64,000 bases of DNA, from the NCBI RefSeq assembly GCF_022267325.1, contig NZ_JAIZBG010000001.1:934001-998000 (forward strand), given 5' to 3'. The position numbers and the translations under genes are program-made. The notes below the pieces were generated by a model. The model made no database searches. It saw only the letters and a program-made list of their open reading frames with translations, and had not been told where the DNA came from. The DNA comes from Leptospira sanjuanensis (GTDB lineage Bacteria > Spirochaetota > Leptospiria > Leptospirales > Leptospiraceae). The stretch's first letter is position 1. Each line of letters starts with the position of its first letter. Shown piece by piece: positions 38,850 to 53,290 of this stretch.

Positions 38850-40709
38850 ATGATAGATATAAAATTTGGTCAGCGCAAAGTAGTCAGTTTTCGGGGAAGT
38901 CATAAGGTCGTCGGCGGCCTTACGGAAAAGAATAAGATCGATATTCTTCTCTACATCAGTAAGGAATTTTCCTCGGTCGATAAACACGAAGAACTTTATG
39001 AATCCGTAATCAACATCTGCAAGGACATCTTCGAGTGCGATAATACGACATTGAGAATTTGGGAGAAGGGACTTCTCGTTCCGGTCCGTTATCTTTTGGA
39101 AACGACGCCTCCGAGAAGAAGCGTCACCGAAAACGAGGGTTATTCCGGTCACACGTTCAAGACGAAGTCCTCTTTGCTCGTTCAAAATCTCGCGTATCAT
39201 CCCGAATACATCGACGAGGGAGAATCCACTCTTTCCGTGATGTGCGTTCCGATTCTTTACAAGGACGAAGTCTTAGGAACGATCGCGGTAGAATCGGAGC
39301 ACAGTTTCTTTTACATCGAAGACGATATCGAAATTCTCGAGGCGCTTGCGGCGCAACTCGCTCTCGCACTGACTTCGGTTCGTTTGATAGAAGGTCTTGT
39401 CGAAGCGAACCAAAGAGAGGCTTCCATCCTCAAGCAGCTCGAGTTCGATATGAAGATGGGAAGAAACGTTCAGAGTCAGATCATCAACACGAGCATTTCC
39501 CCTTGGAACGGGATTCATTTCGGAACGTATTACGAACCTATGACCGAGGTTTCGGGAGATTACTTCGACGTTGTGCGTCACGGGAACGCGGTTACGATCA
39601 TCATCGCGGACGTTTCCGGTCACGGGATTCCCGCGGCGCTCGTAACGATGTCGATTCATTATCAATTCCGAAGATGTACGTCTCTCGGTTTGGGTTTGAC
39701 CGAAACGTTAACCGAACTCGGCGAATCGATTCGTCCTCAGCTTCCGGACGGAACGTATTTTACGGCCTTTATTCTGAGAATCTACGGAGACTATTCGTAT
39801 TCTTACGTGAACGGTGCGCATCAAAAGCTCATTCATTTCAGAAACGATACCGGCGTGATCGACGAACTCGATTCCAACGGCGTTCCGATGGGAATTTTCG
39901 AAGTCAGCAGAAACAACTTCGAGGAAAAACACGGGCGCATCAATCCGGGAGACATTCTCATTCTCACCTCGGACGGAATCGTGGAACAAAAAAATCCGGA
40001 ACGTCAGGAGTTGGGCAACGCGCGTTTTTTGGAATGGATCCGTCAGGAAAAACAAACACTGGAAGAACAAAGGGACCGCATCTACGTGGCGGATCTCGTC
40101 GATTCTTTGATTTCGCGTTTTAAACGTTATAAGGGAGAGGCGCGAAACGGGGACGACATTTCCATCATGGCTCTTCAATGTAATCCGCTTTTGAATAAGG
40201 CGAAGTCGATGATGAACGTCGCAAAGGCCGCCGCGAAGGAGAAAAACGATTCTCTCGCGTATGATAAGGCGCTCGACGTGTATTCTTTGGACGATTCGAT
40301 CAAGGACAGCCTTCTTCTTTTGGGAAGAATGTACTACAGGGACAGGAATTTTCCGAAGGCCATTCAGTTCCTGGATAAGTTCGTAAAAACCTCCGGAGAA
40401 GATTCGGCTTACATCCACTATCTGATCGGAAGGGCGTATTACGAGACGGAGAATATCAACGAAGCGAAACGTTCGCTAAAACGTTCTCTTGCGATCGATC
40501 ATACGTATTCGAAAGCGAGTCTTCGTTTGGCGAGATGTTATCTCAAGGAGAATCAAAGTCCGAAAGCGATCAAGGTTCTTCAGCAGGGAATTAAATCCGC
40601 GCCGACGAACGAATACTTAAAGATCTCTCTCAAAAAATTGGAGGATCTGATGCGTAAGAAAGAAGACTCTTCTCCCTCCGGAGAAGCACAAGCGAAACTT
40701 GCGGTTTAA
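38850..40709 (+). CDS. GAF-SpoIIE phosphatase-TPR regulator
   Basis: The protein has 619 residues from ATG 38850, preceded by TTGGAG. A GAF domain (about 30-185; CVPILYKDEVLGTIAVES) senses small ligands. A PP2C-type SpoIIE phosphatase domain (about 215-430) has EVSGDYFD, IIADVSGHGIPAALV and DDIS as metal-binding aspartates. TPR units fill the C-terminus (about 475-600; YIHYLIGRAYYETENINEAK). Proteins of this class usually dephosphorylate anti-sigma antagonists with STAS domains. A STAS gene lies 4 kb downstream, but pairing is not proven. The ammonium transporter gene starts 45 bases downstream, suggesting cotranscription. Confidence 0.88.
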   Translation: MIDIKFGQRKVVSFRGSHKVVGGLTEKNKIDILLYISKEFSSVDKHEELYESVINICKDIFECDNTTLRIWEKGLLVPVRYLLETTPPRRSVTENEGYSGHTFKTKSSLLVQNLAYHPEYIDEGESTLSVMCVPILYKDEVLGTIAVESEHSFFYIEDDIEILEALAAQLALALTSVRLIEGLVEANQREASILKQLEFDMKMGRNVQSQIINTSISPWNGIHFGTYYEPMTEVSGDYFDVVRHGNAVTIIIADVSGHGIPAALVTMSIHYQFRRCTSLGLGLTETLTELGESIRPQLPDGTYFTAFILRIYGDYSYSYVNGAHQKLIHFRNDTGVIDELDSNGVPMGIFEVSRNNFEEKHGRINPGDILILTSDGIVEQKNPERQELGNARFLEWIRQEKQTLEEQRDRIYVADLVDSLISRFKRYKGEARNGDDISIMALQCNPLLNKAKSMMNVAKAAAKEKNDSLAYDKALDVYSLDDSIKDSLLLLGRMYYRDRNFPKAIQFLDKFVKTSGEDSAYIHYLIGRAYYETENINEAKRSLKRSLAIDHTYSKASLRLARCYLKENQSPKAIKVLQQGIKSAPTNEYLKISLKKLEDLMRKKEDSSPSGEAQAKLAV

Positions 40710-40754
40710 CGAACCGATTCGATTCAAATAAATAAAAAAGGAGATTAACTCTGC

Positions 40755-42137
40755 ATGCGTTGGTGTTTTATTTTAATCCTCGCTTTGTTGACTACGGGAA
40801 TTTTCGCGCAAGAGGCGCCGGTAGCCGAAACCGTCGTCGCGACTCCGGACCCTGCGGCCGTAAAAGCGGTCAGCGACGAAGTCGCAACTCTTAGATCGGA
40901 GATCAATTGGCTTTGGACTTGTATCGCTGCGTTTATGGTATTTTTTATGCAGGCGGGTTTCGCCTATGTGGAAGCGGGTTTTACCCGAGCTAAGAACGTC
41001 GTGAATATTCTGATGAAGAACTTCATCGACTTCTGTTTGGGTTCGATCTTTTTCTGGCTTTTGGGTTTTTCGATCATGTTCGGTCCTCAGTTGCTGCCCG
41101 GTTTCGGAATCGGAATGCCGGGTCTTGCGGAGAATCTGATCGTCAAGGACGGAGTTCCGGATAAGTGGGGATTCGCGTTCTTCATTTTTCAAATGGTGTT
41201 TGCGGGAACGGCCGCGACGATCGTTTCGGGTGCGATGGCGGAAAGAACCAAATTCGTTTCGTATATCATCTTCTCCGTTTTGATGACCGCGCTCGTATAT
41301 CCTTTCTTCGGTAGTTTGGCTTGGGCGGGACTTTGGGGACTCGGAAAAGGATTTTTGGAACAACAGGGATTCATCGACTTTGCGGGTTCGACAGTGGTTC
41401 ACTCGGTCGGAGGTTGGGCCGGTCTTGCGGGCGCGTTGATCCTCGGACCTCGGATCGGGAAATACCAAGACGGTAAATTATTTCCGATTCTCGGACACAA
41501 CATGTCCATGGCCGCACTCGGTGTTTTTATTCTTTGGTTCGGTTGGTTCGGATTCAATCCCGGCTCCACGACTTCGGTAAACGGGGGAAACTTTGCGGTC
41601 ATCGCGGTTACGACCAACATGGCGGCGGTTTCGGGTGCATTGGCTTCGATGATCGTGACTTGGATCATGTTCAAAAAGCCGGATATCGGTCTTTCCTTAA
41701 ACGGCGCGTTAGCCGGTCTTGTGGCGATCACCGCTCCTTGTGCAAACGTCAGCATTTCTTCCGCGGTTATCATCGGATTTATCGCGGGAATTCTCGTGGT
41801 GTTGAGCGTTTTGTTCTTCGATCGGATTCACATCGACGATCCTGTCGGAGCAGTTTCGGTTCACGGAGTTTGCGGGGCGTGGGGAACCTTGGCCGCGGGA
41901 CTTTTTGCACAGGAGAGTTACGGCGGGGTGAACGGTCTCTTTTTCGGGGGAGAATTGAGCGTGGTTCTTACGCAGCTTACCGGAATCGGAATCGCCTTCG
42001 TCTGGTCCTTTGGAGTCAGCTCGATTATCTTTTTGATTCTGAAATACACGTTGGGGCTGCGGGTTTCCGAGGACGAAGAAATCATGGGATTGGATATTTT
42101 GGAACACGGAAACGAAGCATATCCGATTTCGAAATAG
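40755..42137 (+). CDS. amt: Ammonium transporter
   Basis: The protein has 460 residues with a signal peptide (cleavage near GIFAQE), as in many Amt proteins, followed by 11 membrane helices. Conserved motifs include [47 protein letters not shown] and VSVHGVCGAWGT, with both pore histidines present. It is a stand-alone transporter that brings ammonium or ammonia into the cell. The C-terminal tail (VSEDEEIMGLDILEHG) carries the conserved region that interacts with PII proteins in other bacteria. No glnK is next to it. AAGGAG precedes the ATG, and a terminator follows. Confidence 0.95.
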   Translation: MRWCFILILALLTTGIFAQEAPVAETVVATPDPAAVKAVSDEVATLRSEINWLWTCIAAFMVFFMQAGFAYVEAGFTRAKNVVNILMKNFIDFCLGSIFFWLLGFSIMFGPQLLPGFGIGMPGLAENLIVKDGVPDKWGFAFFIFQMVFAGTAATIVSGAMAERTKFVSYIIFSVLMTALVYPFFGSLAWAGLWGLGKGFLEQQGFIDFAGSTVVHSVGGWAGLAGALILGPRIGKYQDGKLFPILGHNMSMAALGVFILWFGWFGFNPGSTTSVNGGNFAVIAVTTNMAAVSGALASMIVTWIMFKKPDIGLSLNGALAGLVAITAPCANVSISSAVIIGFIAGILVVLSVLFFDRIHIDDPVGAVSVHGVCGAWGTLAAGLFAQESYGGVNGLFFGGELSVVLTQLTGIGIAFVWSFGVSSIIFLILKYTLGLRVSEDEEIMGLDILEHGNEAYPISK

Positions 42138-42167
42138 GCTCCGAAGCCCTTCCGAAAATCGGAAACT

Positions 42168-42179
42168 GTGGGAACTCCT
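42168..42179. repeat. GTGGGAACTCC repeat, plus orientation
   Basis: GTGGGAACTCCT lies just before the amt terminator and is a copy of the dispersed intergenic repeat. Confidence 0.55.
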
Positions 42180-42189
42180 CTCCGAGGAG

Positions 42190-42229
42190 GAAAAAAGGCG
42201 GCGGTTCTTGCAAGAGGCCGCCGTTTTTG
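42190..42229 (+). terminator. Rho-independent terminator after amt
   Basis: GGCGGC (42197-42202) pairs with GCCGCC (42217-42222), flanked by A6 on the left and TTTTT on the right, 53 bases after the amt stop codon. Confidence 0.8.
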
Positions 42230-42232
42230 TTA

Positions 42233-42287
42233 GAGTTCCCACAATCAAAGTTTTACCGTAAGTTCCATAATTTGCAGGAGTTCCCAC
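42233..42287. repeat. Two inverted copies of the GTGGGAACTCC repeat
   Basis: GAGTTCCCACA at 42233-42243 and GCAGGAGTTCCCAC at 42274-42287 are reverse-oriented copies of the repeat at 42168. The opposed copies on either side of the terminator can form a larger hairpin. Confidence 0.55.
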
Positions 42288-42424
42288 ATTTCTTGCTCTA
42301 ACGGAGAAATCGAGACGGAACCGGGACTTGCACGAACGTCGATCGCGCCGAGTTTGTCGGACCTTCTCCGATCTTATGGGACAGTTTTCGTTGACGGAAT
42401 CGTTTTCAGTCTCAGATTTGATGC

Positions 42425-43096
42425 ATGAGCCTCGTTTTCGGCCGAATATCCAAGTTTTTCGTCTTCGGCATTCTGCTACTATTCTTCTCCAATTGTTTCG
42501 ATTACGAGGAAACTCTCACGATCAACTCGGATTTTTCCGGAACATTAGAAGTTTCGTATGTAGTTCCGACCCGCAGAAATTCGGACGAATCTCTTATTAA
42601 ATTTTTACCGACACAAAAAGACGAAATCTTGGGAAGACTCAACAAAGGATTCTTTTCCAAAAACGTTGGCGTAAAGGATTACACGTTTCAAAAGATCGTG
42701 ACTCCCGAAACCGATCCGAGTTTGTTCCGCGAAAAAGCGAAGGTCTATTACAAGATAGAATTTCAGGATCTTTCTCAGATCGAAGACGCAATGCTCGGAA
42801 AAGTGCAGGTTCGTAAAAAAGGAAATACGATCTACGTGAAACGGGAAATTCCTACGATCAGCCGCGCCCCCGAAACTCTCAAAAAAGACGGCGAAAAGAA
42901 AATCTATTCCGAAACGCTTCGTTTGCTTCGGACCAGTTCCATTTTGTTTAAGGTAAACTTTCCGATCGCTTCCGTTTGCAGATCCAATCGCGGAGATGTA
43001 AATCTCGGTCGACTCAGTTACCGTTTGCCTCTCGCTGAAACCATTGAAAAAACCGGTAACAATTCCTGGGATTATAGAATCACTGTCATTTATTGA
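42425..43096 (+). CDS. Predicted lipoprotein of unknown function
   Basis: The protein has 223 residues and begins MSLVFGRISKFFVFGILLLF with lipobox LFFSNC and cysteine at 24. The mature part starts FDYEETLTINSDFSGTLEVSY and consists of beta-rich sequence with charged helices. This looks like Leptospira lipoproteins of the LIC12708 type, by general resemblance only. No enzymatic motif is visible. It is transcribed away from the amt terminator region and convergent with the thioesterase gene. Confidence 0.72.
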   Translation: MSLVFGRISKFFVFGILLLFFSNCFDYEETLTINSDFSGTLEVSYVVPTRRNSDESLIKFLPTQKDEILGRLNKGFFSKNVGVKDYTFQKIVTPETDPSLFREKAKVYYKIEFQDLSQIEDAMLGKVQVRKKGNTIYVKREIPTISRAPETLKKDGEKKIYSETLRLLRTSSILFKVNFPIASVCRSNRGDVNLGRLSYRLPLAETIEKTGNNSWDYRITVIY

Positions 43097-43224
43097 TCGT
43101 AGCGACCATCCGGGGTCTTCGACATCAAAGGTTAGAATTCTAGAAATTCGTCTCTAGATCGGAGATGGTTCCATCGTCTATTACCGGGAAACGAATCCTT
43201 ACAAAGCGGATTTTGTCGAAATCC

Positions 43225-43656
43225 TCAACCGTTTACTTTCAACTTTAAAAGAGCGGCGAGCTGCGGATCGATCTTTTTCAAACCTCCACGGTTTGCATCC
43301 ACGCAGGCGTAAATCAAAACACCGGAACAAAGAAAGGATTCTCCGCGAAAGATCGCGATGTCCCAGAAAATTTTTACGCCCGAGTACGAACCCTTCACGT
43401 AGATCTGAATATCTTCGTCGAAGCGAGCGGGAGATTTGTAATCGATGGAACAATGAACGACATGAAAGTCGATTCCGAATTTCGAAACCGATTCTCCGTA
43501 GGGAAGTCCGAAGGAGCGGAAGTATTCCGTGATTGCGACGTCGAAGTAGACGAGGTAATTGGCATTGAATACGATGCCCTGCGGGTCGGATTCCGCATAA
43601 CGTACCCGGAGAGTATGATGGAATTCGAATGTTTTTTTGTCGATTTTCTGTGCCAT
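43225..43656 (-). CDS. 4-hydroxybenzoyl-CoA-type acyl-CoA thioesterase
   Basis: The protein has 143 residues. RVRYAESDPQGIVFNANYLVYFD near residues 18-40 is the signature of the 4HBT hotdog family, with the catalytic aspartate in SDPQG. HCSIDYKSPARFDEDI follows on the long strand. It probably hydrolyses a short- or medium-chain acyl-CoA in the cytoplasm, like YbgC or FadM. Without neighbours in a pathway the substrate cannot be assigned. An inverted-repeat element lies just upstream. Confidence 0.87.
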   Translation of the reverse strand: MAQKIDKKTFEFHHTLRVRYAESDPQGIVFNANYLVYFDVAITEYFRSFGLPYGESVSKFGIDFHVVHCSIDYKSPARFDEDIQIYVKGSYSGVKIFWDIAIFRGESFLCSGVLIYACVDANRGGLKKIDPQLAALLKLKVNG

Positions 43657-43722
43657 AATGTTTTAACAACCGCGAGCGATCGACGAAAACTCAAAGCATC
43701 ACTTTCTATGGATCGTGATGCT

Positions 43723-43831
43723 GGTCAATAAATTGCTTTTTTAAGGCCGTTTTTGCAATTTATTGACCGAAGCGGAGAGCGCGGTCCTGCGGAACTTGTC
43801 GCGCCGCTTTCAAAGGATCGTAGCGCAGGAC
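43723..43831. repeat. Intergenic inverted-repeat element, family A, copy 2
   Basis: Perfect arms GGTCAATAAATTGC (43723-43736) and GCAATTTATTGACC (43755-43768) enclose 18 bases. GACCGAAGCGGAGAGCGCGG follows, and a second inverted pair GTCCTGCG (43784-43791) / CGCAGGAC (43824-43831) lies downstream. The segment GACCGAAGCNGAGAGC is shared with the copy near 63.8 kb. Confidence 0.65.
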
Positions 43832-43836
43832 GCGGC

Positions 43837-44586
43837 CTACAATAGATTCAAATTCCCGCATTTTTCTCCGAAAAGCGCAAACCCTTTTCGATCCTCTTCC
43901 GTGACTTTATAGTGCAGCTCGTTCGTGAGATATTCGCGGACCACTGATTCGGACATGCGGGATTCGTGCGCGATGATCTCTTCTATGTGGGAGATTCCAT
44001 ATTCCAAAGATTGAATGAAGATGGAATCGTCGGCTTGCAAAGGTTTTTTGCTCGCCCACAACGCGAAGATGAATCCGAGACCCGTGATTTGGTTCCACCA
44101 CTGCGCCAAGTCTTTGACTTCGTAATGATCGTTGTTCCACTGTGCGAGCAGCGCGTTGTCCCCGAAAAGCATGTGTGATCCGATCCCGTTCGCGATTCTT
44201 TCCTGAATCGATTTGGAGTCGGTCGGCTCCACTTCGGGAACGAATCCGCTTTCTTCATGAACCAAAACTCGCACCAAGGACATGCTCGTTTTGGAACCGT
44301 TGTCCGTTAAGATCAGCTTGGGAGGAAAGGTTTCCTTTTTATTTTTAAAGAATAAAATCGATCGGACCTTTTCTTTTGCACAAACTCCGGTCGCATAGTA
44401 TGTGTTGAGAACCTCCGCGTTCCGAAGACATTCTATGGAAGAGATCAAACCCAGATCGATCGTTCCGTTTAAAAGATAGTCCTTAAGGATCGCCGGATTT
44501 TCGGGAATGATTTCGTGTTCTTTGTTTTTTTCGAAACCCCAAGTCAGGGGTCTTGCGTTCAGATGTTTGACGATTCCTATTTTCAA
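43837..44586 (-). CDS. mqnA: MqnA/MqnD-family menaquinone biosynthesis protein (chorismate dehydratase-like)
   Basis: The protein has 249 residues. It opens [18 protein letters not shown] and has [15 protein letters not shown] and [19 protein letters not shown], matching MqnA, a periplasmic-binding-protein-like enzyme that converts chorismate to 3-enolpyruvylbenzoate, the first step of the futalosine route to menaquinone. The MqnA assignment over MqnD rests on the N-terminal motif and is likely but not certain. Its start codon overlaps the end of the preceding DUF2007-like gene by 4 bases. Confidence 0.85.
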   Translation of the reverse strand: MKIGIVKHLNARPLTWGFEKNKEHEIIPENPAILKDYLLNGTIDLGLISSIECLRNAEVLNTYYATGVCAKEKVRSILFFKNKKETFPPKLILTDNGSKTSMSLVRVLVHEESGFVPEVEPTDSKSIQERIANGIGSHMLFGDNALLAQWNNDHYEVKDLAQWWNQITGLGFIFALWASKKPLQADDSIFIQSLEYGISHIEEIIAHESRMSESVVREYLTNELHYKVTEEDRKGFALFGEKCGNLNLL

Positions 44587-44837
44587 CTGTGCTCTCTTTC
44601 TAAAAACTCTAATAAGACCGGATAGTCCCGATTGGACAAATATAGAATCGCGCTATGATTTGCGGCCGGAACGGCCGCTCCTTCCAAAAAGAACAATTCT
44701 TCCCCCACGACGAAATAATGGATTTCGTGCGCGTCCAGGAAAGATTTTACGATGGAAAGAAGAATCGGGTCCCCGGTTTCCCAGTGGGCCGAAAAATCTC
44801 CCTCGTCTTCTTGTTCGTTTCTTTCAAATGGTTCCAC
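44583..44837 (-). CDS. DUF2007-like small protein
   Basis: The protein has 84 residues. The central region [21 protein letters not shown] followed by [19 protein letters not shown] fits DUF2007, a small alpha/beta domain thought to act in signalling or protein interaction. The N-terminus is acidic ([10 protein letters not shown]). Its stop codon overlaps the mqnA start (ATGA), so it is cotranscribed and translationally coupled with mqnA. Its role in menaquinone synthesis is unknown. Confidence 0.65.
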   Translation of the reverse strand: MEPFERNEQEDEGDFSAHWETGDPILLSIVKSFLDAHEIHYFVVGEELFFLEGAAVPAANHSAILYLSNRDYPVLLEFLEREHS

Positions 44838-44895
44838 GGCTGATTCAAAAAATATTACGGTTGAATTCTATTTTTTATATCGTCTTATTTTATCA

Positions 44896-45183
44896 ATGGT
44901 TTTCAACGAGAAAGTGACCATCTCTCTGAAATTGAACGACCTAACTATGGAATATGAGGACCTGCGTAATTATCTAAATTCTTATCTTGAAACGAATCCG
45001 ACCTCGGTCGTTTTGGATTTTAGTCAAATCGAAGTGATCTCCTCCGTCGCTCTCGGCACTCTGGTGGGATTCACCAATCGAGTTCGCGGTCTCGGAATCG
45101 CAGTGGAGGCGATCAACGTTTCTCCGCGTCTGAAGCAGATTCTTAGGCTTGTATCTCTTGACAGAGTTTTCGGCTCGTTATAA
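44896..45183 (+). CDS. STAS-domain anti-sigma factor antagonist
   Basis: The protein has 95 residues from ATG 44896 ([15 protein letters not shown]). The pattern [30 protein letters not shown] is the STAS fold. In phosphorylatable members a serine is found in the loop DxSxxxxSxxL; here the serine pair lies in ISSVALG, so regulation by phosphorylation is plausible. STAS antagonists bind anti-sigma factors or kinases of the RsbW type. No ribosome site is visible, and AT-rich promoter-like DNA lies directly upstream, so the message may be leaderless. cheR follows after 11 bases. Confidence 0.85.
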   Translation: MVFNEKVTISLKLNDLTMEYEDLRNYLNSYLETNPTSVVLDFSQIEVISSVALGTLVGFTNRVRGLGIAVEAINVSPRLKQILRLVSLDRVFGSL

Positions 45184-45194
45184 ACCATCATACT

Positions 45195-46067
45195 ATGACA
45201 GAAAGCCAATTCGGCATGACTACGATTTCCGACGAGGAATTTCAATTCATCAAATCTCTTATGTACAAAGAGACTGGAATCTTTCTTGCGGATCATAAAA
45301 AAATCATGGTTCAATCCCGCTTAAACGGGAGAGCCAGACATTTCGGTTTAAAGACGGTTTCGGAATACATCGGAAGACTCCGGGCCGATCACGGTTTTTT
45401 TAAGAGCGAACTCACCGAACTCATCAATCGGATCACGACCAACAAGACCGATTTCTTTCGGGAGAATCATCACTTCGAATTTTTGAAATCCACATTCTTT
45501 CCTTCCGTGGAAGAGAAGGCGTCCAAGAACGGAAAAAAGACGTTGAGAATCTGGTCTAGCGCGTGTTCGACGGGCGAAGAACCGTATACGATCGCGATCA
45601 CATGTCTCGAATATTTCGCATACAAACCCGGATGGGACATCAAGATCTACGCTTCGGACATCGATACGAACGTCATCAATACAGCGAAGGAAGGAATCTA
45701 CAGAGAGGATCGTCTTCAACCCGTGGATGAAAAACTTAAGAACAAATACTTCATCAAACACAAGGACCCGGAACGAGGCGAACTTACGTATCAGGCCAAA
45801 CCGGAACTAAAAGCGCTGATCGATTTTAGGAAAGTCAATCTTTTGGAAACCCCGTATCCGATTTCCGAAAAGATGGATTGCGTATTTTGCAGAAACGTAA
45901 TCATCTATTTTGATAAGCAGACTCAGAAAAAAATTTTCGAAAATTTCGAGAAGGTCTTAAAGGATCGCGGACTTCTCGTAATCGGTCATTCGGAAACTTT
46001 GTTCGGGATTTCCGAAAGCTATAAGTTTCTCGGACACACGATCTATCAGAAGAAGCCGGTTATTTGA
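45195..46067 (+). CDS. cheR: CheR-type chemotaxis receptor methyltransferase
   Basis: The protein has 290 residues. The N-terminal helical CheR domain includes [18 protein letters not shown], followed by the S-adenosylmethionine-binding domain with [34 protein letters not shown] and [16 protein letters not shown]. It methylates glutamates on receptor signalling domains and so sets adaptation. The two chemotaxis receptors near 15-20 kb are natural substrates, though this is inferred. It forms an operon with the STAS gene, and no other che gene is present in the window. Confidence 0.95.
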   Translation: MTESQFGMTTISDEEFQFIKSLMYKETGIFLADHKKIMVQSRLNGRARHFGLKTVSEYIGRLRADHGFFKSELTELINRITTNKTDFFRENHHFEFLKSTFFPSVEEKASKNGKKTLRIWSSACSTGEEPYTIAITCLEYFAYKPGWDIKIYASDIDTNVINTAKEGIYREDRLQPVDEKLKNKYFIKHKDPERGELTYQAKPELKALIDFRKVNLLETPYPISEKMDCVFCRNVIIYFDKQTQKKIFENFEKVLKDRGLLVIGHSETLFGISESYKFLGHTIYQKKPVI

Positions 46068-46090
46068 ACAGCGGGAATTCTTTTGAGATT

Positions 46091-46106
46091 TGTCGGAGTT
46101 CCGACA
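46091..46106. repeat. Palindromic member of the GGAACTCC repeat family
   Basis: TGTCGGAGTTCCGACA has seven-base arms around GT. It is a variant of the dispersed repeat, in the gene-free stretch between cheR and the HIT gene. Confidence 0.5.
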
Positions 46107-46234
46107 AGAATCGGAGAACAAATCTTGTTTGACCGCATCTTGTTTTTCTGATATAGGAAATTTGCCGAAAGACTCCCACAAAGCCCACCTCCGCCACCCA
46201 ATTCGGGCGGGGGCCCCGCGTATCACGGGGGATC

Positions 46235-46248
46235 GTAGGAACTCCTAC
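46235..46248. repeat. GTAGGAACTCCTAC repeat copy
   Basis: GTAGGA and TCCTAC arms flank AC. The surrounding 295 bases (46068-46362) hold no other recognisable element. Confidence 0.55.
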
Positions 46249-46362
46249 AAAATCGTTCTATTCGATTTTTTTGTTGTTCGAATCCATTTCAATCTTTACA
46301 GGCGATTTTTCTCGTTATTTGAACCGCGGCCCGTAAAGAGCTTCACCGAATTCGAAACTCCG

Positions 46363-46884
<522 letters not shown>

Positions 46885-46947
46885 TGACCCTAGAATAATT
46901 CCGAGCCGATCCGTGTCAAAAGAGAATCTCCTTGCAGGACCGACTGT

Positions 46948-47925
<978 letters not shown>

Positions 47926-47926
47926 A

Positions 47927-49920
<1,994 letters not shown>

Positions 49921-49951
49921 CCTCCGTTTTCTGGAAAACAGGACAGGCAAA

Positions 49952-51060
49952 ATGTTTTATTATCTCTACGATCTTTACTTCAATCATCTCGATTCTCTTC
50001 GGATTTTCAGCTACGTCACCTTTCGCGCCTTGATGGCGGGTTTGACTTCCATGCTCGTTACGTTTTGGCTCGGACACAGGGTGATCGACTTTTTATACGG
50101 ACTCAAGTTCCGCGAATCGGTGCGCGACGACGGTCCGAAAACCCACGAGGCAAAAAAGGGAACTCCCACGATGGGGGGACTTTTGATCATCGGATCGCTT
50201 TTGCTTTCTGTTCTTCTTTGGGGTAATTTAAAAAATTTGAATATAGTTTTGTTGTCCGTTTTTTCCCTTTGTTTTTCGGCTCTCGGTTTTGCGGACGATT
50301 ATATGAAGTCCGTGAAAAAGATCAAGGGCGGGATGCGCGCGCGAACCAAGTTCGTCCTTTCGATCCTGATTTCACTCGCGTTTTGTATATTATTCTTTTA
50401 TTATACAGGATTGACCCCGGAAGGACATTCCGGTAAGATTCCGTTTCATCTGACGGATCTGTTTTTCCCGTTCGTCAAGGGGCCCGTGATCGCTCTCGGA
50501 ATTCTCGCGATTCCTTTTTCCATCATCGTCATCATAGGATCTTCGCACGCGGTCAATCTTACGGACGGATTGGACGGACTGGCAACCGGAACCGTCGCGA
50601 TTTCCGTCGTTACGCTCGGGATCATCGCGTATGTTTCGGGCACGCCCGTTGTCGCGAACTATTTGAACATTCCGTATTTGCCCGGTGCGCACGAATATTC
50701 CGTATTCTTATCCGCTCTTGCGGGAGCGCTTTTGGGATTTCTTTGGTTCAACGCGCACCCGGCCCAGGTGTTTATGGGAGATACTGGTTCCTTATTTTTA
50801 GGGGCGACTCTCGGGATGGTAGTGATCCTTTTGAAAAAGGAAATTCTTCTTTTAATTTTGGGAGCGATCTTTGTCAGCGAAGCATTGTCCGTGATTCTGC
50901 AAGTAGGTTCGTTTAAGTTGAGGGGCAAGCGGATCTTTAAGATGGCTCCTTTGCATCACCACTTCGAGTTGGGCGGTTTGAAAGAAACGAAGATCGTGAT
51001 CCGCTTTTGGATCATCGCGGTCATTCTCGCGATCATCTCCTTGTCCACTTTGAAGATTCA

Positions 51061-51064
<4 letters not shown>
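49952..51064 (+). CDS. mraY: Phospho-N-acetylmuramoyl-pentapeptide transferase
   Basis: The protein has 370 residues with ten membrane helices. Conserved elements are [41 protein letters not shown] and [18 protein letters not shown], and the histidine cluster [10 protein letters not shown]. It transfers the phospho-MurNAc-pentapeptide to undecaprenyl phosphate on the inner leaflet, making lipid I. No murF or murD intervenes. A 4-base overlap couples it to ftsW. Confidence 0.97.
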
Positions 51065-53288
<2,224 letters not shown>

Positions 53289-53290
53289 AA

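Noticed and set aside
39059..40123. A 354-codon open frame on the same strand inside the SpoIIE phosphatase gene
   Set aside because: It is a shadow of the real frame, arginine/serine-rich with no domain, and lies entirely within a well-supported gene.
41534..42301. A 255-codon alternative frame overlapping amt
   Set aside because: Arg/Gly/Ser-rich shadow of the amt frame; no signal of coding.
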